A stretch of DNA of 7,848 nucleotides, taken from positions 1 through 7,848 of the forward strand of contig CACZON010000076.1 in NCBI GenBank assembly GCA_902782805.1, written 5' to 3'. Origin of the DNA: Oscillospiraceae bacterium. GTDB lineage: Bacteria > Bacillota > Clostridia > Oscillospirales > Acutalibacteraceae. A program made the position numbers and the translations under genes. The notes beneath the pieces are model-generated. The model was not told the origin of the DNA. It searched no databases and saw only the letters and a list, made by a program, of their open reading frames with translations. This document shows positions 1 through 5,942 of the stretch, in pieces (position 1 is the first letter of the stretch; each line of letters opens with the position of its first letter).

Positions 1-1540
1 CCAGGATGGCGCGGGCAAAGCTCAGAAGCTGCTTTTCGCCGGTGGAGAGCAGATCGCCCCCCTCGCCGACGTCGCTGTCGTAGCCTTTCTCCATCCGGGC
101 GATGATTTCGTCGGCGGAAACGCTTCTGACCGCGGCTTCGATCTGCTCCATGGAAGCGTCCGGATTGCCGTAGCGCAGGTTCTCGAGAATCGTCCCCGAG
201 AAGAGGTGCGGCGTCTGGAGCACGTAGCCGATGTGGCTGTGGAGCCAGAGCTGCGAGCGTTCGCGGGCGTCGCGGCCGTCGATCAGGATCCGGCCTTCGG
301 TCGGCTCGTAGAACCGGCAGATCAGGTTGACAAGCGTCGATTTTCCCGCGCCGGTTTCTCCGACGATCGCAACGTTCGTCCCCTGCGGAACCTTCAGATT
401 GAAATGCTCGAGGATCATCTCGCCGCCGTCCGGATAGCGGAAGGAGACGTCCTGAAATTCGATATCGCCGGAAAGCGGTTCCCAGGCTTCCTTTTTCGGC
501 TCGAAGGTATCGCCGTATTTTTCGGCGACCTCCGGGGAATCGGCAACGTCGGACTGCGTCTGGATCAGCTTCGTATAGCGCTCGATATTGACCTGGACCG
601 TAATGAGGTTGGAGATCGTTCCGACCATCCATTGGATCGGCTCGATCATCCCCTGCGCGTAGGACATGAAAACGGAGAAGGTGCCGATAAACAGAACGCC
701 TTCTTCGGCGATGATGCCGCCGCGCCAGAGAACGAGCGCCAGCGCGAACGAGGAGCAGAAGGAGATCGTCGACATAAAGAGCGAGCGGGTTTTCGCCGCG
801 CGTACGGAGGTCCGCTTCATGTTCGAGGTTTCCGCTTCGAAATGGCGGTCCATTTTCTCTTCGATCACGAGCGCCTTCGAGGTCTTCGCGCCGGTGATGC
901 CTTCGTTGAAGTTCGTTGTGATCTTCGAGTTGATCTCTCGGATCCGACGGTTGAAGAAGAGCAGCTTTTTCTGGAAGAAAACGGCGGCGACCGTTGCGAC
1001 CGGGACGATCGCGATCACGCAGAGCGTCAGGCGCCAGTCGATGCTGAACATTACGTAAATCGCGCCGATCACGTAGGTGATATGCCAGATGAAATCCATA
1101 AAGCTCCAGGAGACGAGCGAGCCGATGCGGTTCGTATCGCTCATGATGCGCGCGTGGATGTAGCCGACCGGATTCTGGCTGAAATAGGAGAAGGAAAGCG
1201 TCTGAACGTGGTTGAAGCTCTCGCGCTTCATATCGCGGCCGACGTACAGCTCGATCTGGCAGGCGTTATAGGCGGAGATCGAATTGACGACGACCTGGAA
1301 GAGGATCACGAAGAGATAGAGCAGAATAAACGCGGTCAGATTCGAAAGGGTTTTGTCCGTTACGAAATGGTCGATCGCGTATTTCTGGAACAGCGGAATA
1401 ATCACGTCGCAAATGCTGCCGAAAATTCCGAGGAGCACCATCGAAAAGAGAATCTTCTTATATTTGCGCAAAAACGGAACGAGGTTGCGAAGCCCGAAAA
1501 ACGGAAGCTTCACATATGCGTCTTCTCTCTGTTCATCCAT
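1..1540 (-). CDS. ABC exporter half-transporter (TMD-NBD), second subunit of a heterodimer, 3' end cut off by window
   Basis: Probable multidrug/lipid-type ABC exporter subunit with an N-terminal six-helix membrane domain and a C-terminal ATPase. The 513 visible residues show hydrophobic segments near 29-51, 68-92, 146-167, 169-189, 254-272 and 282-305. The ATPase then shows Walker A GETGAGKST (394-402), the Q-loop glutamine (442) and the signature motif LSTGEKQ (498-504), followed by SFARAIL at the edge. Walker B, D-loop and H-switch lie outside the window, so the gene is partial only because of the window. The start is the ATG at 1540, preceded by GGAGG at 1550-1554. It overlaps the end of the upstream ABC gene by 8 bases (ATGGATGA), which suggests translational coupling and co-assembly of the two products. 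The signature departs from LSGGQ at its third and fifth positions. Family assignment is secure; the substrate cannot be read from sequence. Confidence 0.95.
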   Translation of the reverse strand, partial: MDEQREDAYVKLPFFGLRNLVPFLRKYKKILFSMVLLGIFGSICDVIIPLFQKYAIDHFVTDKTLSNLTAFILLYLFVILFQVVVNSISAYNACQIELYVGRDMKRESFNHVQTLSFSYFSQNPVGYIHARIMSDTNRIGSLVSWSFMDFIWHITYVIGAIYVMFSIDWRLTLCVIAIVPVATVAAVFFQKKLLFFNRRIREINSKITTNFNEGITGAKTSKALVIEEKMDRHFEAETSNMKRTSVRAAKTRSLFMSTISFCSSFALALVLWRGGIIAEEGVLFIGTFSVFMSYAQGMIEPIQWMVGTISNLITVQVNIERYTKLIQTQSDVADSPEVAEKYGDTFEPKKEAWEPLSGDIEFQDVSFRYPDGGEMILEHFNLKVPQGTNVAIVGETGAGKSTLVNLICRFYEPTEGRILIDGRDARERSQLWLHSHIGYVLQTPHLFSGTILENLRYGNPDASMEQIEAAVRSVSADEIIARMEKGYDSDVGEGGDLLSTGEKQLLSFARAIL

Positions 1541-3353
1541 TCGGCTCCGCCTCCTCTCCGATTCCCGTCTGCAGCTCGTAGATTTCCTGATAGATGCCGC
1601 CCTGCTCGATCAGCTCTTCGTGCGTGCCCTGTTCGGCGATCCGGCCGCTTTCGAGCACGATGATCTGATCGCAGTCCATCAGCGTGGAGATGCGGTGGGA
1701 GATAATGATTACCGTCGCGTCCTTGATGCGGCTTTTGAGCGCGCGGCGGATGTTCGCGTCGGTCTGCGCGTCGACGGCCGAAAGAGAATCGTCGAAAATC
1801 ATGATCGGCGTTTTCTGGGTCAGCATCCGCGCGATTGCAACGCGCTGCTTCTGACCGCCGGAGATCGTTACGCCGCGCTCGCCGACGATCGTATCGTAGC
1901 CTTTTTCGAAGCTCTCGATCGCATCGTCGACGCAGGCGATCGAGGCGGCCTCGCGGATATCCTCCTGCGTGAGCGCGTCGCTCGTGATTCCGATGTTCTC
2001 GCGGATCGTTCCGGAGAAGAGGAACGGCTCCTGCAGAACGATGCCGATATTGCGGCGCAGATAATCGGTTTTGATCTTCGTGATATCGATCCCGTCTACG
2101 GTGATTTCGCCTTCCGTTACCGGATAAAGCCGGTTGAGCAGATGGACGAGGGTCGATTTTCCGGAGCCGGTCGCGCCCAGAATACCGAAGGTCTGGCCCT
2201 TTTTGATTTTGAAAGAAACGCGGTCGAGGATGATCCCGCTGCTGCGTTCGTTGTTATAGGAGAAGGAAACGTTGCGAAATTCGATGTTGCCCTCGATCGG
2301 CGGAGTCGAAGCGTCCGGAGCGTCCGTCTCCGGTTCGCTGTCCATGATATAGGCGATTCTCGAGAGCGATACGCCGGATTTGCTCATATCCGCGATCAGC
2401 CGCCCGAGCCGGCGCACCGGCCAGACGAGCATCGCGTTGTAGGCGATAAAGGCCACCAGCTCGCCGGAGGTCATATCGCCGCGCACGCAGATCACCGAAC
2501 CGACGACGATCATCAGCATGACCTGCGCCGCCGAGATAAAGTCGCTCGTCGCCCAGAAATAGGTCAGCCAGGCGCAGAGCTTCATCCATGCGTTGGTATA
2601 AAGAACGTTCTGCTTTTCGAATTTTTCTTTTTCAAAGCTTTCGCGCCCGAACGCGCGCACCACGCGCACGCCGGTCAGGTTTTCCTGGGCGATCGTCGAG
2701 AGCACGCCCTCGTTTTCATCGCATTTGGTGAAATATTTCGAGATCTTTCCCTGGAAGAACGCCGAGAAAGCGATGATCAGCGGGAAGGAAACGACCGCAA
2801 CGAGCGAGAGCTTGACGTTCATCGAGAACATGAACGTCAGCGAAAGAACGAGCAGCAGGACGATCCGGAAGACGGAAGTCAGCTGTTCGGAGATAAAATC
2901 GCGGATCACATCCACGTCGGAGGTGCAGCGCTGGATCATATCGCCCGTCTGGTTCTCCATATGCCAGGAAAACGGCAGACGCTGAATGTGGGAAAAAAGC
3001 AGATCGCGCATGGTTTTCGTCAGCGTTTCGGCCGCCTTCGTGTTGAAGAGCATATTGATAAAGCGGAAAATCGCGGAGCAGGCCGCGACCGCCGCAACGG
3101 CAATCCCTAAAATCCAGAGATGCGCGCGCAGGAAATCACGCCCTCCGATCGAGCGGATCAGACGGTTGGCAATTTCCGGCAGCGAGGAAGCCTCTGTTCC
3201 GAGGACGCTGTCGATCGTATAGCGGATGATCTGCGGGTTGACCATTTCGAGGAAGGTTACGAGAAACGCCGCGAAAATGCTCAACAGAAAAAGCGGGATG
3301 CTCCCGCGCAGAAAGCGCCGCAGCAGCCTGAGTTTTGTATGTTTCGGTTCCAT
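1533..3353 (-). CDS. ABC exporter half-transporter (TMD-NBD), first subunit of a heterodimer, degenerate Walker B
   Basis: A 606-residue membrane-fused ABC ATPase, the usual length for type IV exporters. Hydrophobic segments cover about 19-37, 78-101, 161-178, 182-200, 268-290 and 295-312. The nucleotide-binding domain carries Walker A GATGSGKST (393-401), Q-loop Q441, signature ISGGQ (497-501), Walker B IMIFDD (517-522), D-loop SAVD (525-528) and switch histidine H553. The catalytic glutamate after Walker B is replaced by Asp522. This change is known from the degenerate site of heterodimeric exporters such as TM287/288 and BmrCD, and the partner is the overlapping gene downstream. I chose the ATG at 3353 because a GGAG at 3364-3367 precedes it and the best promoter would start transcription near 3380. 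An in-frame ATG at 3383 lies at or upstream of that point, and the open frame extends to 3506 only through the divergent promoter region. The substrate is unknown; drug or lipid export is the common role. Confidence 0.95.
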   Translation of the reverse strand: MEPKHTKLRLLRRFLRGSIPLFLLSIFAAFLVTFLEMVNPQIIRYTIDSVLGTEASSLPEIANRLIRSIGGRDFLRAHLWILGIAVAAVAACSAIFRFINMLFNTKAAETLTKTMRDLLFSHIQRLPFSWHMENQTGDMIQRCTSDVDVIRDFISEQLTSVFRIVLLLVLSLTFMFSMNVKLSLVAVVSFPLIIAFSAFFQGKISKYFTKCDENEGVLSTIAQENLTGVRVVRAFGRESFEKEKFEKQNVLYTNAWMKLCAWLTYFWATSDFISAAQVMLMIVVGSVICVRGDMTSGELVAFIAYNAMLVWPVRRLGRLIADMSKSGVSLSRIAYIMDSEPETDAPDASTPPIEGNIEFRNVSFSYNNERSSGIILDRVSFKIKKGQTFGILGATGSGKSTLVHLLNRLYPVTEGEITVDGIDITKIKTDYLRRNIGIVLQEPFLFSGTIRENIGITSDALTQEDIREAASIACVDDAIESFEKGYDTIVGERGVTISGGQKQRVAIARMLTQKTPIMIFDDSLSAVDAQTDANIRRALKSRIKDATVIIISHRISTLMDCDQIIVLESGRIAEQGTHEELIEQGGIYQEIYELQTGIGEEAEPNG

Positions 3354-3386
3354 AAAAATCGTACTCCAGTATTCGTTATCCATATC

Positions 3387-3415
3387 AGTATAAATTCTTT
3401 CCTGTAAAAAAGCAA
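3387..3415 (-). promoter_or_regulatory. Sigma-A type promoter of the ABC exporter operon
   Basis: On the minus strand a -35 TTGCTT (3410-3415) and a -10 TATACT (3387-3392) are separated by exactly 17 bp. Transcription would begin near 3380, giving a short leader before the ATG at 3353. The -10 matches consensus at five of six bases; the -35 is weak (TTG only). It sits back to back with the promoter of the kinase gene, so a regulator bound between them could affect both. Confidence 0.6.
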
Positions 3416-3434
3416 CCGTTTCGCAGGATTTGAT

Positions 3435-3463
3435 TTGTAAAACTGTTTTCGGCATGCTAAAAT
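3435..3463 (+). promoter_or_regulatory. Sigma-A type extended -10 promoter of the kinase-like gene
   Basis: A -35 TTGTAA (3435-3440) and a -10 TAAAAT (3458-3463) have a 17-bp spacer. The bases TGC directly before the -10 form an extended -10 element. The predicted start of transcription is near 3470, about 28 bases before the ATG. A TTGATT at 3430-3435 is a possible alternative -35, but its spacing would be 22 bp. Confidence 0.6.
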
Positions 3464-3497
3464 AGAAAAAACGGCCCGGTGCGAAGGAGGAATACGG

Positions 3498-4064
3498 ATG
3501 ACACAACGGGATTTCGCGGTGCTCTATGAGAGAATCGACCGCCTGCTTTCGGAAAAAGAGACGGTCGCCGTCGCGATCGACGGAGATTCCTGCGCGGGCA
3601 AAACGACCCTCGCGGCCCGGCTTTCAGAACGGTACGGCGTCGACGCGATCCATATGGACGATTTCTACCTGCCGCTTTCTCTGCGCACGCCCGAACGTTA
3701 CGCCGAGCCCGGCGGCAACGTCCATCGTGAACGGTTCCTCCGGGAGGTTGCCCCGCATCTTCACGACGCTGCGGCGTTTTCCTACGGGATCCTCTCGACC
3801 GCGGATTTTCAAATTCACGAAAGCCGGAAGATCGGCGCTTCCCGCCTGCGGATCGTGGAAGGCTCCTACAGCCAGCATCCAGAGCTGCGCGCGTTCTACG
3901 ATCTGACCGTGTTTTTAAAGGCGACGGCTTCCGAGCAGCGCGAAAGGGTCCTGCAGCGCAACGGAGAAGAGAAGCTGCCGATGTTTCTCGGGCGCTGGAT
4001 CCCGCTTGAAAAAGCGTATCACGCGGCATATCGCGTTGAGGAAAATGCCGATTTGATTTTTTAA
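3498..4064 (+). CDS. P-loop kinase of the uridine-kinase-like family
   Basis: A small (188-residue) soluble P-loop phosphotransferase. Walker A is GDSCAGKT (29-36), right after the hydrophobic strand VAVAID. MDDFYLP (53-59) resembles the DDFY motif that follows strand 2 in uridine kinases and related nucleoside or pantothenate kinases, where an aspartate helps position the substrate hydroxyl. PGGNVHRERF (71-80) and the strand IVEGSY (119-124), a Walker-B-like segment, follow. Near the C-terminus an arginine-rich stretch (R148, R150, R154) probably forms the lid. The start is firm: AAGGAGG at 3484-3490 lies seven bases before the ATG. The gene appears monocistronic, with its own promoter. True uridine kinases are somewhat longer, and the phosphate acceptor cannot be assigned; a nucleoside or other small hydroxylated metabolite is the likely class. 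No clear GC-rich hairpin terminator follows it. Confidence 0.88.
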   Translation: MTQRDFAVLYERIDRLLSEKETVAVAIDGDSCAGKTTLAARLSERYGVDAIHMDDFYLPLSLRTPERYAEPGGNVHRERFLREVAPHLHDAAAFSYGILSTADFQIHESRKIGASRLRIVEGSYSQHPELRAFYDLTVFLKATASEQRERVLQRNGEEKLPMFLGRWIPLEKAYHAAYRVEENADLIF

Positions 4065-4105
4065 TTCAATTTTCGAAAAGCTGCAAAAAAGAAAATCGAT
4101 CCGCA

Positions 4106-4171
4106 AAAAACCGCCAATTTACGGGGAATTCCCTGCAATAGTTTCTGTTTTCCCTTATGATTGCGGTTTTT
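4106..4171. repeat. Imperfect inverted repeat upstream of the MATE gene, with an internal palindrome
   Basis: The arm AAAAACCGCCAAT (4106-4118) is the reverse complement of ATTGCGGTTTTT (4160-4171) except for one extra C. The loop is 41 bases and contains the perfect palindrome GGGAATTCCC (4124-4133). The right arm covers the -35 of the MATE promoter (4161-4166). It could be an operator, or a weak stem at the end of the kinase transcript, but no U-tract follows the stem. It may also be chance in an A/T-rich spacer. Confidence 0.4.
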
Positions 4172-4189
4172 CTCTGCTTATGTTATAAT
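4161..4189 (+). promoter_or_regulatory. Strong sigma-A type promoter of the MATE gene
   Basis: A -35 TTGCGG (4161-4166) and a perfect -10 TATAAT (4184-4189) lie 17 bp apart, with TGT just before the -10 (extended -10). Transcription should begin near 4196, leaving about 30 bases of leader before the TTG start. This implies that the MATE gene is transcribed independently of the kinase gene. Confidence 0.72.
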
Positions 4190-4225
4190 ATTTGCGATTA
4201 TTGAATAAAAAAAGAGGCGATAGGA

Positions 4226-5755
4226 TTGGAAGAAGAGAAAAAAGAAGCCCAGGCGGCTTCGAACTCGCCCCAAACGAGAACCAGAGGAAAGGTGGTGCCG
4301 ATCACGCTCGACGACCTTCCCCCGGGAAGGGAAGAGGATATTCCGCCCCGTGACTCAAAGCTGACCCATGCACCGATGCCGGAAGGCGTAACCCATTCGA
4401 TGCTCTACAAAGACGTTCTTCGCATCGCGTGGCCAGCGTTTTTCGAGCTGGTTTTAACGCAGCTTACGAGCATGGCGGACCAGATCATGGTCGGCCAGAT
4501 CCCCGGCGAAGCCGGCGTTTCCGCACTTTCCGCCGTCGGCCTGAGCGCGCAGCCGAAGTTCCTTTTGATGACGATGATCCAGGCGCTCAACGTCGGCTCA
4601 ACGGCGATGGTCGCGCGATTCCGCGGCCAGGGGAACCGCGAAAAAGCGAACGTCGTTTACCGACAGTCGCTGCTGCTCAATATGTGCCTCGCGGGATTTT
4701 TCATGGTGATCGGTTCGATCTTTGCCGCGCCGCTGCTCCGCTTTATGGCCGGCAGCGGGATCTCGGATACCACCTTCAACTATGCGGTCGATTATTTCCG
4801 GATCCAGATGTACGGCTTCGTTCCGCTCTGTATGACCTTTACGACAACGGCCGTTCTCCGCGGAATCGGCGATACGAAAACGCCGCTGATGTACAATACG
4901 GTTGCGAACGTCGTCAACCTGGTATTCAACTATATGCTGATCTACGGCAAATTCGGATTCCCGAAGCTGGAGGTTGTCGGCGCTTCGATCGCTACGGTGA
5001 TCGGCCAGACGGTCGCGTTCATCATCGCGATGGTCTTCGTTCTCAATAAAAACCGCTATATCTATGTCAGCTTCAAGGAAAGATTCCATCTCGACAAAAC
5101 GATTCTCGGAAACGTCGTTTCGATCGGCGTCCCCTCGATGATCGAGCAGCTCTTTATGCGCGCCGGCATGATCATCTATACGCGCACCGTCGCCGGACTC
5201 GGCGATATTCAGTACGCGACCCACGTCATCTGCATGAACATCCAGGCGATGAGCTTTATGACCGGCCAGGCGATCTCGAACGCCGCGACGACCCTGATGG
5301 GCCAGAGCCTCGGCAAGAAGCGCTACGATATGGCGGAAATCTATACGCGCCATACGCGGCGGGTCGGCCTGATCGTTTCGATCGTCCTCGGCGCCGCGCT
5401 GATAATCTTCGGCCGCAGCGTGGTAAGCCTTTATAACAGCACGCCGGAGATCGTTGCGCTCGGCGGCAGCATCCTGATTATGGTCGGAGCGATCCAGCCC
5501 GTTCAGTCGAGCCAGTTTATCGTTTCCGGCGGCCTGCGCGGCGCGGGAGATACGCGTTATACGGCGATGGTCATGTTCATCACCGTTCTGCTCATTCGAA
5601 GCGGTCTTGCGCTGCTGCTCGTCAAAGTCTTCGGGCTCGAGCTGTGGGGCGCCTGGTTCGCGCTGATGGCGGATCAGCTTCTGCGCACCTTCCTGATCGT
5701 TCTGCGCTACCGTTCCGGCAAATGGAGGTTTTTACGCCTTCGCGGCCAGTCTTAA
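4226..5755 (+). CDS. MATE family efflux transporter (multidrug/cation antiporter)
   Basis: A 509-residue integral membrane antiporter of the MATE family, which expels cationic drugs or metabolites in exchange for Na+ or H+. The membrane domain starts near residue 62 and has the two-fold internal symmetry expected of 12 helices. The loop motif LRGIGDT (211-217) in the first half is mirrored by LRGAGDT (437-443) in the second. RFRGQGN (131-137) corresponds to LMGQSLGKK (357-365). The start is a TTG at 4226 with AGAGG (4213-4217) eight bases upstream. The next in-frame ATG encodes residue 51 and lacks an evident ribosome binding site. The N-terminal 60 or so residues are polar, charged and proline-rich, which is long for a MATE protein and presumably cytoplasmic. 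The gene is flanked by its own promoter and a bidirectional terminator, so it is probably monocistronic. The family call is secure; the substrate is unknown. Confidence 0.94.
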   Translation: MEEEKKEAQAASNSPQTRTRGKVVPITLDDLPPGREEDIPPRDSKLTHAPMPEGVTHSMLYKDVLRIAWPAFFELVLTQLTSMADQIMVGQIPGEAGVSALSAVGLSAQPKFLLMTMIQALNVGSTAMVARFRGQGNREKANVVYRQSLLLNMCLAGFFMVIGSIFAAPLLRFMAGSGISDTTFNYAVDYFRIQMYGFVPLCMTFTTTAVLRGIGDTKTPLMYNTVANVVNLVFNYMLIYGKFGFPKLEVVGASIATVIGQTVAFIIAMVFVLNKNRYIYVSFKERFHLDKTILGNVVSIGVPSMIEQLFMRAGMIIYTRTVAGLGDIQYATHVICMNIQAMSFMTGQAISNAATTLMGQSLGKKRYDMAEIYTRHTRRVGLIVSIVLGAALIIFGRSVVSLYNSTPEIVALGGSILIMVGAIQPVQSSQFIVSGGLRGAGDTRYTAMVMFITVLLIRSGLALLLVKVFGLELWGAWFALMADQLLRTFLIVLRYRSGKWRFLRLRGQS

Positions 5756-5890
5756 TCACGCAGGGTTCTCCGGTACTGTGCGCAGGTGCGATGCCCGGCA
5801 AGGGATTGCCGAGCGTTGAGCAGCCGTTCTGCCCTTTAAAAGCGGTTCGCTTGTTTTCCATATTCTGCCTTATGAGAAATTGAAATAAGA
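5756..5890. other. Noncoding tail between MATE stop and terminator, no gene assigned
   Basis: These 135 bases contain no convincing gene. The only local structure I see is a six-base-pair hairpin, CGGCAA/TTGCCG with loop GGGA (5796-5811), with no U-tract. The first 90 bases are more G/C-rich than a typical spacer here and stay open in overlapping frames on both strands. That could mean a degraded coding fragment or a dispersed intergenic repeat. Confidence 0.4.
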
Positions 5891-5925
5891 AAAAGCGCTG
5901 AGAGATGCTTTCTCTCAGCGCTTTT
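5891..5925. terminator. Bidirectional intrinsic terminator between convergent genes
   Basis: A perfect 15-bp inverted repeat: the arm AAAAGCGCTGAGAGA (5891-5905) pairs with 5911-5925 around the loop TGCTT. The G/C-containing stem is flanked by A's on the left and T's on the right, so the transcript ends in a U-run whichever strand is read. It lies between the MATE gene (plus) and the repeat-stalk protein gene (minus) and should end both transcripts. Confidence 0.93.
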
Positions 5926-5942
5926 ATCTGCGTTCGTTATTT

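Noticed and set aside
206..1663. Long plus-strand open frame (485 codons) antisense to the downstream ABC gene
   Set aside because: It mirrors a clear ABC exporter gene on the minus strand, its product is a charged Arg/Asp-rich sequence with no recognisable domain, and no ribosome binding site precedes it. Codon bias of the real gene removes stop codons on the opposite strand.
1353..3110. Long plus-strand open frame (585 codons) antisense to the upstream ABC gene
   Set aside because: Same reason: it overlaps a gene with complete Walker A, signature and Walker B motifs, and its own product (His/Asp/Arg-rich) looks like an antisense shadow.
1533..3506. Upstream start at 3506 for the first ABC subunit
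   Set aside because: The extra 51 residues would be encoded across the divergent promoter region and past the start of the kinase gene, with no ribosome binding site.
4065..4105. Terminator directly after the kinase-like gene
   Set aside because: The stretch is A/T-rich and offers only TTTTCGAAAA and similar weak symmetry, without a G/C stem plus U-run.
5796..5811. Hairpin CGGCAA/TTGCCG as a terminator of the MATE gene
   Set aside because: The stem is only six base pairs and is not followed by a U-tract. The perfect 15-bp hairpin at 5891-5925 is the evident terminator.
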